NCBI GenBank assembly: GCA_017893485.1
Contig: CM030359.1
Location: 28,338,430-28,402,429 of the forward strand
Source of the DNA: Hemerocallis citrina
Lineage: Eukaryota > Streptophyta > Magnoliopsida > Asparagales > Asphodelaceae
Length of the DNA stretch: 64,000 bases
Direction: 5' to 3'
Below are positions 1-11,455 of the stretch, piece after piece. Position 1 is the first letter of the stretch, and each line of letters begins with the position of its first letter. A program made the position numbers and the translations under genes. The notes under the pieces were generated by a model, which had not been told where the DNA came from, did not search any database, and saw only the letters and a list, made by a program, of their open reading frames with translations.

Positions 1-393
1 TTGCAGATCAGGATGGTCGACTGCCAGATGGTATTGACGAGATGATATATTAGTGCTGGATTTTCTACTTTATTATTATTATTACTTGTTGCTTGAACTT
101 GAATAAAATGTACTTGATACTTGGATATTTATTTGTATTTGGGCGATGTGACCCAGGATATTTGACTTGTTCAGAATTTGATTATTTGAGATTATTATAT
201 TTATTTTCAAGTAATTCCTGTTGGTATCTTGTTTCAATTATGCATGACTGGTTGTATCTTTTGCTTCCGACTCTGATTATTCATGTGTTATGTTGTAAAG
301 ATTCCTGAACAACTTATGGATGATGATAATCATTTGCTGAGCTTTTGTTACGTATCTGTATTTTGTATTCTTTTTGGGAAGCGGGGTATGACA
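1..393 (+). repeat. 3' part of a D-like gypsy LTR
   Basis: The stretch ends with a block (ttttgggaagcggggtatgaca) closely matching the end of the D-family LTRs at 37207 and 57821, preceded by the same 'attcgctg...gtatc' style sequence and a Ty3-like CA terminus. It begins outside the window. It abuts the truncated A-family LTR directly at 394, so either a D-like LTR inserted into A or the two were joined by deletion. No coding content was found; the short open frames here are chance. Confidence 0.6.
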
Positions 394-1713
394 CGGGCGG
401 TGGATTCCGGGACTATAGACCAAGTCGGGTGGTAGATTCCGGGAATGTGGTTGCTTCGTGGGAGACAGACTTTTATTTTTAAATCCGGGACTATGCGTAG
501 TTGGGCGGATAGTTTACCGAACTCCAATGTATATGCATATACCGGGACTAGAGGGGCACTTGAGGGATGATTTGCACGATGAGGGTTCTGTTATAACAGT
601 CAGGTGGTGGATTCCGGGACTGGGATCTATATTCGTGGAATGATCTAAACCTTGTCTTATTACTGGGTAGTTTTCATGGCGAGGGATCGAACCCTTAAAT
701 GTGGAGTATGTAGGTGCTTGCCCTCGGACCTATGTAGTATGAGATGCATAGAATCTGAACAAGTATGCATTAGTGTCATCCTAGTATAAAATGTGTGCAT
801 TAGGCATTAAAGCATTGCATACATTTACATGTTCAGAATAATCACTTTTGACACTTTATTGTTCATTCAAAATTGTGGTTTGTCAAAGTATAACATTTTC
901 GTCAGTTGTAAGTGACTGACGTGCCCACAGCTTAATATGCAGGTAATGGACACTTTCATGAAGAAGTAAAGATGTTAAGATGCTGTTGACTAATTACATT
1001 GATGACGTTGTACAAGTTGTATATTATTTTCATTGTTGTATCTTCCGCTGTGTAAACAAATTGTAAAGAACTATGATGTTGTTGAAAAGTTTAAATTTTC
1101 TTGTAAATTGTACGAAGTGAAGTGTAAAGATCATGTGGAATCTCGAATTCGGTCTTATTTGGAATTTGGGGCATTACAGCTTTAATGTGGAGTATGTAGG
1201 TGCTTGCCCTCGGACCTATGTAGTATGAGATGCATAGAATTCGAACAAGTATGCATTAGTGTCATCTTAGTATAAAATATATGCATTAGGTATTAAGGCA
1301 TTGCATACACTTACATGTTTAGAGTATTCACATCTAATACTTTATTTGCATTCAAGTTTGTGGTTTGTTAAAGTATTAAGATCGTTATATTTTTGGCATA
1401 TAGAGGATGGCCGTATATAACATTTTCGTCGGTTGTATGCAACTGACGTGCCCACAGTTTTATATGCAGGAGTTGGATTTTCATGAAGATATAAAGTTGA
1501 TATGCTGCTGTTGATTTATTTAAATGTTAAAGATGTTGCAATTGTATAATTTTTCATTATTGTACTTCATTTTACCTTCTGCTGTGTAAATAATTGTAAA
1601 GGACTCTGTTCTATTATAAAAAGTTCAAATTTCCTTGTAAAATTGTAAGAAGTGAAGCGTAAAGATCATGTGGTACTTCGAATTCAGCCTTATTTGGAAT
1701 TCGGGGCGTTACA
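394..1713 (+). repeat. 5' LTR of element A, left-truncated with a partial tandem duplication
   Basis: It matches the 3' LTR from about 7500 onward and ends gcgttaca just before the PBS. The right half is present twice: 698-1178 ends 'ggggcattacag' and 1184-1713 restarts at 'ttaatgtggagtatgtagg' and ends 'ggggcgttaca'. The first copy is more diverged. The left part carries the repeated block 'gggcggtggattccgggact'. The U3 promoter is missing. Confidence 0.8.
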
Positions 1714-1716
1714 GAG

Positions 1717-1736
1717 TGGTATCAGAGCCAGGTTTC
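1717..1736 (+). other. Primer-binding site, tRNA-iMet (element A)
   Basis: tggtatcagagccaggtttc begins three bases after the LTR's terminal CA. It matches the 3' end complement of plant initiator methionine tRNA, the usual primer of Ty3/gypsy chromoviruses. Confidence 0.9.
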
Positions 1737-1877
1737 ATATAGTAGTACAAATTTATAAGGAACGACACCCTAGAGTGGACATTAGAGTGTGAGTTTCAAC
1801 TTATAGAGATTTAAATGTAAGTAACTTATGTTTGTGTTGCTCTATATGATGACATTTTCTCCTCTTTTCCCTATAAG

Positions 1878-2232
1878 ATGGTCAATCATCATGATCCCCA
1901 GCATGAGGCACATTGGTTTGTCCCCTTCGAGGATGAAGAGGAAGAGCCAATGGAGGAAGAAGAAGACCCCGAGGAAATAAAAGAGGAATTTTCCGAGTCC
2001 AGAGAGATTGCTCCACCTCCGCTTGATCCCCCCGAAGAACCCTGAGACGAAGAACTCATTCCAGATGACCAAGGTGGTATTATTGTTTCTCTTCGAAGAG
2101 AGTTGGATGCTCAAAAGTGGAGAGTAAACCACTTGGAAGCGCAACGGGCAGAAGATAAGGAGCGCATTCAGGAGCTGAGTTTTTAAGTGTGAGAACTCGA
2201 GAAGGTTCGGCACGTGAATGATCGACACTTTG
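1878..2232 (+). pseudogene. Element A upstream ORF remnant (acidic, coiled-coil)
   Basis: A reading frame from the ATG at 1878 gives a very acidic N-terminal part (runs of E and D), then ESREIAPPP, and a heptad-rich region (SLRRELDAQKWRVNHLEAQ). The ORF upstream of gag in element B (17728-18126) has the same plan: ESREITPPP followed by SLQRQVEILRERVGLLEAQ. This copy has an in-frame TGA in the middle and TAA and TGA near the end. It has no domain I recognise; self-association through the coiled coil is inference. It runs almost directly into gag, whereas in B the two are 173 nt apart. Confidence 0.65.
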
Positions 2233-3303
2233 CCAAGTTGGACCATATCACTCGATGGGACAAGCAGAAACGACGAAGGGCATATCGGTGAGAATGGGCT
2301 AGATTTGGAGACCGAACTAGCTCGAGTATATCAGACCTTAAATGCCTTTGTCACCAACATTGCCGAGAACACTAGACCAGGGCCAGTTGTGCAGGTCCCT
2401 GAAGCAATCAGGCTGGTAGAATCATTCAAGAGGATGAAGTCACCTGTGTTTGAGGGCCAAGCAAATCCAGACGCTACGAACGACTGGATCAGGCAGATTG
2501 AGACAGTCTTTGAAGTGCTAGACACCCCTGTGGTAAGTAAGGTGAAGTTGGCCACCATCCAGCTGGAGAAAGATGCAGGAGTTTGGTGGCAATCGCTAAA
2601 AAGGACCCTGGACAATGTGCAGCTTACTTGGGAAGAGTTTCTTGGGGATTTTAGAAGTCACTACTTTCTCATGGATGTGAAAGAGAAGAAGGCTATGGAG
2701 TTTTTGGGCTTGCAGCAGGGAGGAATGACCGTGCGGGAGTATGAGACCAAATTCAACCAACTCTCAAGGTACGCGCCGGAAATGGTTCTGGACGAAGCCA
2801 AAAAAGCACGGAAGTTTGAGTAAGAGTTGAGGCCAAGCTTGAGGACCCGGATGATACCCCTAGGTATCCGAAGATTTGAGAAGTTGGTCAGGAGGGCTGC
2901 CGCTACTAAGTCAGATATGAACCAGGTACCAGGCAGTGCATGTCAAGAGGAGTAACTGGAGCATTGGCAAGAGGCCTGCAGCATCGGGCAATTTCAGGGG
3001 AACAGCCCCCAGCACAGCATTTCAAACCCACCAGAGCGAATGTTGTTGCAGTGACTGGAAGGGTACCCACCTGCTTCAAGTGTAGAGAGTCAGGCCACTT
3101 AGCTCCTGGGTGTACCAAGTCGCAGGCGAGTAGGACTTGTTTTCTTTGCGGCAAGGAGGGTTCACGTCACGCCATTTTGCCTCAGTTTCAGTGGCAAGGG
3201 CCGAGTCAGCAGCAGTCTAACCCAGGGCAGAAGCAATTCCGGCAGAGGCGAGTGTTCGCTTTGACCGAGGCCAATGCTGATGATGTTGACAACGTCATCA
3301 CGG
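2218..3303 (+). pseudogene. gag: Element A gag (broken)
   Basis: The nucleocapsid/capsid precursor of a gypsy element. Readable from 2218; the first 201 residues hold the retrotransposon gag domain (ESFKRMKSPVFEGQ, then DWIRQIETVFEVL, MEFLGLQQGGMTVREYE). A TAA at 2821 and a later frameshift break it. The C-terminal part (frame of 2940) has one intact CCHC knuckle, CFKCRESGHLAPGC, and a second degenerate one (CFLCGKEGSRHA). It ends with FALTEANADDVDNVITG at 3303, where I place a splice donor; unspliced it runs to TAG at 3321. Element B gag is the closest intact relative. Confidence 0.85.
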
Positions 3304-3390
3304 GTATGGGAGATGATGTTTAGATTGCTTTGTTGCTATTTTCCATTTATGTAAGAAATGTTATGTAATGGGAGTACTCTTATGTAACAG
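3304..3390 (+). other. Putative intron between gag and protease (element A)
   Basis: 87 nt, starting gtatgg and ending ttatgtaacag. It contains the gag stop (3321-3323). Removing it joins the last gag codon, split 1+2, to GDIQING and the protease in frame. The same position, stop and acceptor sequence occur in element B (19285-19373). Inference from sequence only. Confidence 0.65.
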
Positions 3391-6300
3391 GAGATATTCA
3401 GATTAATGGAATAAAAGCATCAGTTTTATTTGATACTGGATCATCGCATACTTTTGTGTCACCCTCATTTGCAAAACAATTGGGAGTCGAACTAAAAAAA
3501 ATTTCTGGCAATGTTCTATCTGTGGCTACTCCGTCAAGAGAAAAATTGACTACCGACCGATATTATGAATCGTGTGATCTTGAAATTGGAGGCAGGCTCT
3601 TTGGCATCGACCTCATGGAGTTGGCGGTTTTGGGGGTCAATATCATTATTGGCATTGGATGAATGTCAGTGTACAGTGCCACTATTGAGTGCAAGAGCAA
3701 GTAGGTTGTGGTGAAGGCGCCAGGAGGATCAGCAGTTACATTTCAAGGGAAGAGGAAGTGTAAGCAGTTGGTAGCAGCTCTGACTGAGCAGAAGGTTCCT
3801 GAAGAAGTGAGGCAGATTCCAGTAGTCCAGGATTTTCCAACAATGTTTCTAGAAGATCTAACTGGGCTTCCTCCTCATCGAGATGTAGAGTTCAGCATCA
3901 CCATTCAGCCAAGGAGTGCTCCCATTTCCAAGGCACCATACAGAATGGTTCCGGTTGAACAAGATGAGATCAAGAAGCAGATCGAAGAGTTGTTGGGTAA
4001 AAGACTCATCAGACCGAGTGCATCACCTTGGGGAGCCCCAGTTCTTTTGGTGAAGAAGAAGGATGGATCGATAAGGATGAGTATCGACTACAGAGAGTTG
4101 AACAAGGTTACGGTGTAGAACAAGTATCCAATTCCTCGAATCGATGATCTGTTCAACCGTCTACAAGGAGCAGCTGTTTTCTCCAAGATAGACCTACGGT
4201 TAAGATATCACCAAGTCCGAGTAAAGGAGGAAGATGTGCACAAGAGGGCATTCAGAACTAGGCATGGTTACTATGAATTCCTAGTCATGCCGTTTGGAGT
4301 CACCAATGCACCTGCTATCTTCATGGACATGATGAACAGGGTCCTGCGGCCGTTCATCGATTCTTTTGTCATTGTGTTCATCGACGACATATTTGTCTAT
4401 TTCAAGTCAGAAGAAGAGCATGACGAGCACCTAGCAGAGGTACTGAAGAAGCTACAGGAGCAAAAACTGTATGCAAAACTGTCCAAATGTGACTTCTGGA
4501 AAACCGAAGTTGCCTTTCTGGATCACATCCTTTCTAAGGAGGGAGTGACTACTGACCACAGAAGATTGAGGCAGTGAAAGATTGGCTAAGATCGACCACA
4601 GTGAAAAAGATTAGGAGCTTTCTGGGTTTAACTAGATACTACAGAAGAATCATTCAGGGCTATGCCCAGATAGCTGTGCCACTCACAGGGCTTACAAGAA
4701 AGAACTTGAGTTTCAAATGGTCGGAGCAGTGTGAAGCTAGCTTTCCGGAGTTGAAGGGAAGGTTGAATACCGCTCCCATTTTGGCTTTGCCAAGAGCAGG
4801 AGTCGACTATGATGTCTACAACGATGCTTCCCATGCGGATTGGGCTGTGTGCTGATATAAGAGGGAATGGTAATAGCTTATGGGTCTAGACAGCTGAGAA
4901 CGCATGAGAAGGATTACCTAACCCATGATCTGGAGTTGGCAGCGATCATCTTTGCTCTGACAGCAGTAGGAGGCACTACGTGTACAGGGAGAAGGTCAGC
5001 ATGTACACAGATCATAAGAGTCTGCACTACATCTACCAGCAGAAGGATTTGAATCTGAGGCAGAGGAGATGGTTGGAAGTGTTAGAAGATATCTGATCCG
5101 AAATCAAGTACCATCTAGGTAAGGCCAATGTGGTAGCTGATGCACTCAGCAGGAGTGCAGTTTGTCTCGATTGATTCACAGCTCCGGAGAAGTTGGTAGA
5201 GGAGCTTGATCGAGCGTGGATTGAGGTGGTGTTGCAAGGATTGGGAGCTTCCTTAGCTCAGTTAAGGATTCAACCCAATCTGAGGGACAAGACCATCGAC
5301 AGTCAGAAGGCCGATCCGGAGATTCAAGAGATGAGAGAGCAAGTTAGTGTTGGCAGGTTGGTAGAATTTCAAGCAAAGGATGAAGTGTTGTGGTTTGGAG
5401 AGCAGTTGTGTGTGCCAGATCAAGCAGAACTGAAGGAGAGTATTCTTCAGGAACACATGCTACTTTATTATCCGTGCATCCATGGAGTACCAAGATTTAC
5501 AAGGACATAAAGCAGTATTTCTGGTGGCCAGGGATGAAGCGAGATGTGGCTGAGTTTGTTGCCAGGTGTGCAGTTTTTTAGCAAGTCAAAGCCGAGAATC
5601 AGAAATCCGGAGGTTTATTGCAGCCATTACCCATTCCGGAGTGGAAATGGGATTGTATTAGCATGGACTTTATCACAGGTTTGCCCAAGAGTTCCAAGGG
5701 CAATGATGCAATTTGGGTGATTGTGGATAGACTCACCAAAATCGGCTCACTTTTTGGCGAAGAAGCTTCCTTGGTCGATGGAGAAGCTGGCCGAGTTGTA
5801 CGTTGGCGAGATTGTGAAGCTTCATGGAGTTCCTCTATCGATAGTATTCGAATGAGATGCGCGTTTTACCTCGCATTTCTGGAGAAGTCTTCAAGCAGCT
5901 TTGGGGACGAAGACTGATTTCAGTACGACCTTTCATCCTCAAACTGATGGGCAGAATGAGAGAGTCAACATGGTACTAAAAGATATGCTAAATGTTGCGT
6001 GTTGGACTTTGGTGGCAGTTAGGAGAAGCGTTTGGCTCTTGTGGAATTCTCCTACAACAATAGTTTCCAGACAAGCATCGGGATGGCACCGTATGAGGCT
6101 CTGTATGGAAGGAAGTGCAGGACACCGGTATGTTGATATGAAGTGGGGGAACGACAGCTATATGGGCTGGAGATTGTGCAGCAGACCTCAGAAAAGATCG
6201 AGCTGATCAGGAAGAGGTTGGTTGACGCGCAGAGCAGGCAGAAGAGTTATGCCGACAATCAGAGGAGAGATCTGGAGTTTGAAAAAGGTGATTTTGTTTT

Positions 6301-6708
6301 GTGAAGGTGTCTTCGATCAGGGGGGTGATTCGGTTCGGAAGAGGAGGAAAATTGGCCCCGAGATACATAGGACCTTATAAGTATTGAAAAGAATTGGGAA
6401 GACAGCTTATCGGTTAGAGCTATCAGAAGAGTTGGCCCAAGTGCACAATACCTTACATGTGTCTATGTTACGATGTTATATTTCGGATCCGAGTCATCAT
6501 TTGCCAGAAGTGTCAGAGGGTCTACAACTGGATTTGAGCTATGCAGAGCGTCCAGTGGAGATCGTGAGGTCTTATTCCTCAAGAGAAGGTCTTGAGGAAT
6601 AAGACAATACCTATGGTCAAGGTCGTTTGGAGGAACCAATTTATTGAGGAGGCCACTTTGGAATGAGAGGAAAGGATGATGAGAGATCACCCTGAACTTT
6701 TCAACTAA
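3391..6708 (+). pseudogene. pol: Element A pol (broken): PR-RT-RNaseH-INT-chromodomain
   Basis: Order: protease with [11 protein letters not shown] (about 3430-3465); RT with [29 protein letters not shown], catalytic FIDDIFVYF (about 4378); RNase H with NDASHADW and [13 protein letters not shown]; integrase zinc-binding remnant and WPGMKRDVAEFVARC; integrase core [28 protein letters not shown] and HPQTDGQNERVN; chromodomain with PMVKVVWRN ending HPELFN at 6708. Breaks include TGA at 3660, TAG at 4116 in the RT, TGA near 4574, TGA at 4853, TAG at 5579 and several frameshifts in integrase. It could not make a working polyprotein. Two G-to-A or C-to-T stops are seen relative to B. Confidence 0.88.
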
Positions 6709-6792
6709 AATTTGTAACCTCTTTCTTTTCTTTTCTTTCTTTTTCTTTGTCTTTTCTCACTTTTAATTATAGTTCCGAGGACGGAACTATTC

Positions 6793-6806
6793 TAAGGAGA
6801 GAGTGC
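6793..6806 (+). other. Polypurine tract of element A
   Basis: taaggagagagtgc lies immediately before the 3' LTR start tgtaacatcccg. It is the expected plus-strand DNA priming site and matches aaggagggagtgt in element B. Confidence 0.75.
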
Positions 6807-8327
6807 TGTAACATCCCGTATAATATATTTTTAATTAAAAATACCTTTTTCAAGATTTTTGCACGTGCAATACACGGGTAAACTTTATTTTGGTTCAATC
6901 TTCTCAATAGTGTGTGCATGAATTCTTTTTTTTGTCTTTTAGTACATTGAGATGAATGAATTAATTTTTTTAAATCATAAGAATGATTATATTAATAAAT
7001 TATTTTATTGTATATAAAAAATAAATAAATAAATTTTTGTGTGCACGTGCATTGCTCGTGCACGTGTGTGAGAGAGTGTGGGGTACGGTTGGACGTGAGT
7101 GGGCCGCACTCGAGCGTACGTGTGAGAGTGGTGGGGGATCGTGGGGTGGTTTCCTTAAATGACTTTTGGATTTTTTTATATATATACACCCTTAGACTAA
7201 ATCATTTCACCCTTAGACTACATGATTATTGAAGGGTATGAGTACCCATGAAATTCTAGTACATGAAAGGTTGTGATCTAGAAGTTTAGTGAGACCCCGG
7301 GTACCGGCATTGTTGAATTAAATGATTGAGTTATTTTTTGAGATATGGATATGGAGCTATCTCGGTATTTGTGATTAAGTCCGGTAGGGGGAAAAGCTAA
7401 CTCTAGGTGTGATAATTATTTATGTCTTGAACTTAAGAACTAGGCACTAAGAGAAGATGAAGTAAACTTGGGCAAACGTAAGTGGGTCACTTTATATAGT
7501 CGGGCAGTGTACTCCGGGACTATAGACCCAGTCGGCCGGTGTACTCCGGGACTGAGGTTGCTTCGATGGGGACGAGCTTTTATTTTAAATCTGGGACTAT
7601 GCGTTGTCTGGCGGATAGTTTGCTGTACTCCAGTGTATATACATATATCGGGGCTAGAGGGGCACTTGCGGGATGTTCGCACGACGAGGAGTCTGTTATA
7701 ACAGTCGGGCGGTGCACTCTAGGACTGGGATTCGTACTCTTGGAATGTCTAAACCTTGCTTTTATTACTGGGTAGTTTTCATGGCGAGAGATCGAACCCT
7801 TTAATATGGAGTACGTAGGTGCTTGCCCTTGGAACTATGTAGTATGGGATGCATAGAATCCAAACAAGTATGCATTAGTGTCATCTTAGTATAAAATATC
7901 TGCATTTAAGGCATTGCATACACTTACATGTTTAGAGTAGTCACATCTGACACTTTATTTGCATTCAAGTTTGTGGTTTGTTAAAGTATTAAGATCGTTA
8001 TATTTTCGGCATAGAGAGGATGGCCGTGTATAGCATTTTCGTCGATTGTAAGCAACTGACGTGCCCACAGTTTTATATGCAGCAGTTGGATTTTCAAGAA
8101 GATATAAAGTTGATATGCTGCTGTTGATTTATATAAATGTTTAAGATGTTGCAATTGTATAATTTTTCATTATTGTACTTCATTTTACCTTCTGCTGTGT
8201 AAATAATTGTAAAGGACTCTGTTGTATTGTAAAAAGTTCAAATTTCCCTTGTAAAATTGTACGAAGTGAAGTGTAAAGATACTGTGGAACTTCGAATTCA
8301 GCCTTATTTGGAATTCGGGGCGTTACA
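6807..8327 (+). repeat. 3' LTR of element A (1521 bp)
   Basis: Starts tgtaacatcccg and ends ggggcgttaca. A TATA-like stretch, ttttatatatatacac, lies near 7173-7188. It carries G-box-like acgtgcattgctcgtgcacgtg at 7038-7065, repeats of 'gtactccgggacta' at 7505-7560, the conserved U5 block 'cttgcccttggaactatgtagta' near 7823, and a GTCGATTG/CAACTGAC hairpin at 8041-8060. I could not find a target-site duplication because the left end is lost. Confidence 0.85.
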
Positions 8328-8453
8328 TGTGTTGTATTCTCAGATTATGATTCAGAGGAAGAAGAAGAATGAGATTCAGAATGTTTTAAAAACTGTGTGT
8401 TTTGGCAGACAAAAGTTGCTGGTCTTATAGAAGAATGAGAGTAACTGAAGGGT

Positions 8454-8656
8454 CCATTACTCTGTAACAGCAGTAGAGTAATGGTTCAAACACGTAACTG
8501 ATGAGCCATTACTCTGCTGTTATAGGGTAATGGTACCAGCAGTTACAGAATTCGAACCATTCCTCTGTAACAGCAGTAGAGTAATGGTTCAAACACGTAA
8601 CTGATGAGCCATTACTCTACTGCTGTTACAGAGTAATGGTACCAGTAGTTACAGAA
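8454..8656 (+). repeat. Tandem repeat of about 104 bp built from inverted units
   Basis: Two copies of a dimeric unit: ccattactctgtaacagcag...gtaatgg, then tcaaacacgtaactgatgag, then the approximate reverse complement ccattactct(a)ctgctgttacagagtaatgg and taccag(c/t)agttacagaatt. Every unit is a near palindrome, so the region can fold into several hairpins. No gene or known family was recognised. Confidence 0.8.
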
Positions 8657-9090
8657 TTTGAAAAGCCTCAACAATAGCTGGGGAAAAATAAAAATATAGG
8701 CCAAAGCCGGGCCGGACCGGGCGCGTGTGTGTTTGTTATTTTGGCTAGGTCCTCACCCCATTACACGTTAGTGGTAACCCCAGGACTACGTCCTTTAGTC
8801 CATTTCTTTAGCTTATATACTAGAGAAAATCTTTTCCATCTTTCGATGTGGGATTATTCATTCCAACTGTCCAAGTTAGTACATTTCGAGTATTCAACTT
8901 TGGACCTACATTTTTCATTCATACGGAAATTGCTTTTGGCAAGTGTGTACATTAGGAAATAGTACTCGACGAGAGGAACATGATCCAATCAATTTCCGGC
9001 GCCGCTGGTGGCCGGAGCCCACCGGAATCCGGTATGCAAAACTTTTTTTCCAACATATACATATATGGAGTATACATACAATACACGTGT
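8657..9090. other. Unassigned intergenic stretch
   Basis: A GC-rich patch (gccgggccggaccgggcgcg near 8707) and then ordinary sequence. I see no gene, terminal repeat or conserved motif. Confidence 0.5.
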
Positions 9091-10275
9091 TTTTTTTGAT
9101 GAATCGGATAGAGCCAAACGGCTCCAGCCATCAAAAAATATATTAATCAATAAAGCAGTTAAAAAGCAATACAAATAGTCAAAGGTTTTACAAGATGTAA
9201 AACAGAAATAAGCGAGCAATCAAGAAATACAATAAAGTGAGCAACTAAGAATTACAATAACAGACTCAAGATCAGCAAATCAGAGGGTGGAGCCACAGCA
9301 AGACGCGCCACGCCAAAACCCGAGAGCGGAGCAAACGGCCCGGAAAAGCGAGCCATGAGGAGGAGACAAAAGCCAGACCGTCGCACTCGAGAGACCCCAA
9401 AAATAACGACGCAATAAATAAGGAAAACGTCCTGCCGCACCAAGATGGAGTACCTACGCCCACAAAGGCTAGCAAACGCAGGACTCAAGGAATCGCAATC
9501 GAACAAGAAGCCAGGGCCACCACTAAGCTTGATGACGGGAGCGAAAATTGAGGAGGACAGCCAAAAGGTAGACCAAAAATTCGGGAGACCAAACAGCCTC
9601 ACACAACTGCACAAGGCACAACCTGCAATGACAAACCAGATTGCCAAATCCAAGGTGAAAGAAAAATGCTAAAACTCAGATGCGCGCATGAGGAAGCGCC
9701 TACACTGAGGATACTTTTTTAGCTAATAAACGCGCACTCACGCGAGTAGGCAAGTTAGAATAAAGTTTCTTCTTGTAAGATCTCTTAGCGGGGGGAGGAT
9801 CGACTTCCACCAGCGGGAGCGAGGTCCTGCCATGGACAGGCCCGGTGGTGTCGACTTTGTTAAGACTATTAGAGGGGGAAAGAAGACTGGGCAAAACTGG
9901 CGAAAATATAGTTCTGAAATTAGTTTGAAAAGAATGACGATAAAGGAAGGAAACTCCACGAGTCGATTGGTGCACGATCCCAATCGAACTACGAAACCAA
10001 GAATGGCCAGACCTAAATGGAGTGCATAAATCAGACTTCTTATCCCGACTCAAACTCAACGAAGGCCTCACAGCACTAAAATGGGGACGATGCTGAAAAC
10101 TGCCTGACCGAGGAAGGGAAACAAGTTTCGTGAACTCCGAGCGATCCTTAAACAGGGGCGCAAAATTAGGATACTGACCTGTCGCAAGAAAAGCATCATG
10201 AGCAACGAAAGAAGGAGTGGGGGTAATAGGTGGATAAGGCACCACTACAGAGGAGCCCAACTCCTTTCCCGGCAC
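9091..10275 (-). mobile_element. LINE-derived element, 5'-truncated, ORF1-type only
   Basis: On the minus strand this ends with a subterminal ggctggagccgtttggctc and gatgaatc-type tail followed by a run of A (tttttttt at 9091-9098 on the plus strand), typical of plant LINE 3' ends. Upstream lies a 3' UTR-like stretch and then an ORF1-like coding region (9700-10275). No reverse-transcriptase frame lies between ORF1 and the 3' end, so it is a non-autonomous form or one with ORF2 deleted. Confidence 0.65.
9700..10275 (-). pseudogene. LINE ORF1-like C-terminal fragment
   Basis: 191 codons without a stop, proline- and serine-rich, with a basic C-terminus (KRSYKKKLYSNLP, RVSARLLAKK). The stretch FKDRSEFTKLVSLPRSGS matches FKDRKGHSKLVSFPRLGS of the ORF1 in the opposite orientation at 11456-12079, so both come from one family. 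The N-terminal zinc-knuckle part seen there is absent here, and no ATG supports the start, so it is a truncated frame. In other plant LINEs this protein binds RNA; that role here is inference. Confidence 0.6.
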
Positions 10276-11455
10276 ACTACAGAGTTACTCTTTATTATTC
10301 AACACTCACCATACTAAGATTGAAAACCAAAGCGATTTCAAAATCCCTTCCTTCTCTCTCCTAAACCCCCCTTTCTCCGTCCAGATCCTAGCACTTCGGG
10401 CCGTCATCCAACCTTCTCCCTTTGTTAATGTTCGAGATCCCATCTTTAGCTTCAAACCCATTATCTTTGTTTCCCCTCCGGCTTTGATTAGCATCTCCAG
10501 GTTCCCTGGGCATCTTCTTCTTTGGTGCTTGAGTGCCTCCTTCTATCTTTACTGTGGTGCTCTAGAGCTCTAGTTTCCTTCGTTTGCCGTTGTCCCCTGG
10601 CTGTTTCACTCCCATTGTTCTTGAGCATAGTCCCCCGCTGCCAACAGACCTCTCATTCTAGTCGCCTGCGATCATTCGAAGTACAGTTGAGGAACTCCTG
10701 TCACTTGATCCGAGCCATTCTGATCCTTTCGGCGAGCGGACTGATCCCTTCCTGATCGATTCCAGTGGATCTTTGGACTCATTCCTATTAGATCTCCCGC
10801 TTCAACTGCTCCCTCACTGTCTCCTCGTGGAGCAGCACTTCTCGCTTCCAAAGTTCCGGGCTTCTCCGGTTCAGTTGCAGCAGTCTCTCCCTCTCTCGGA
10901 GTCTGGCTTCGTACCCTTCTCTACTAGCTCTGTGAGTATTTTTTATTCTATTTTCCGTTACTATTTAGTTCTTGTATTTTCAGGTATCTCTTCGTTACGA
11001 TTTTGCTTGAGAGTGTTTTGTACACTTTCCTCTGTCCCCCCTTTTGTTTCTTGAACCTCCGGTTTGGCGGTGCTCGGCCCCGCGCACCTCTAGAGCTATC
11101 TGGTGATCTACGTAGTCATTCTGCCTCAATTTATTAATTCGGTCGATTATTCTTATTATTTCTATCATCCCTCTCTTACAAATTCTGTTTTTAGTTATTT
11201 ATGCAAAATAGTTTTTTCCTAATCTCTCTATAGCTTATTATCTACTCTCTCTGAACTCCTATTAGTTCTGTATCGTTGTGGTTTGGATCTTTCCGATCCT
11301 CTGTTTTATTGCATTTCGGTTGGTCTATTGCGTTGATTTCATCGGTTTTTTGGTGCTGGATCTGTAGTGATTAGTTTGCCTGGCTAATTTAGCCACCTAT
11401 GCAGTAACTGATCCTCTCTTTATCAGTTTCCACTGCCCTTCACTGGTTTTGAGCC
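10276..11455 (+). other. Probable 5' UTR/leader of the plus-strand LINE piece
   Basis: C/T-rich, gene-like sequence leading into the ORF1 at 11456. The short open frames here (10522-10755, 10773-11054) show no recognisable motif and I do not call them genes. The exact border with the minus-strand LINE near 10275-10300 is not clear. Confidence 0.4.

Larger units (their letters stand above)
394..8327 (+). mobile_element. Element A: degenerate Ty3/gypsy chromovirus (Tekay/Del-like)
   Basis: Order is truncated 5' LTR, initiator-Met PBS, upstream ORF remnant, gag, putative intron, protease, RT, RNase H, integrase, chromodomain remnant, PPT and 3' LTR. Domain order with integrase after RT marks Ty3/gypsy; the C-terminal chromodomain and RT motifs ([30 protein letters not shown]) point to the Tekay/Del chromoviruses. 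Many in-frame stops and frameshifts make it dead. The 5' LTR has lost about 690 bp on its left, including the TATA region, so it cannot drive its own transcription. Confidence 0.9.

Noticed and set aside
93..643. Small open frames at 93-308 and 458-643
   Set aside because: They lie in LTR sequence, have no motif and are not conserved between copies.
8328..8346. gttgtattctcagatt after element A and again at 12593 as a possible target-site link
   Set aside because: Sixteen bases match but the flanks differ at once; too short to infer common origin.
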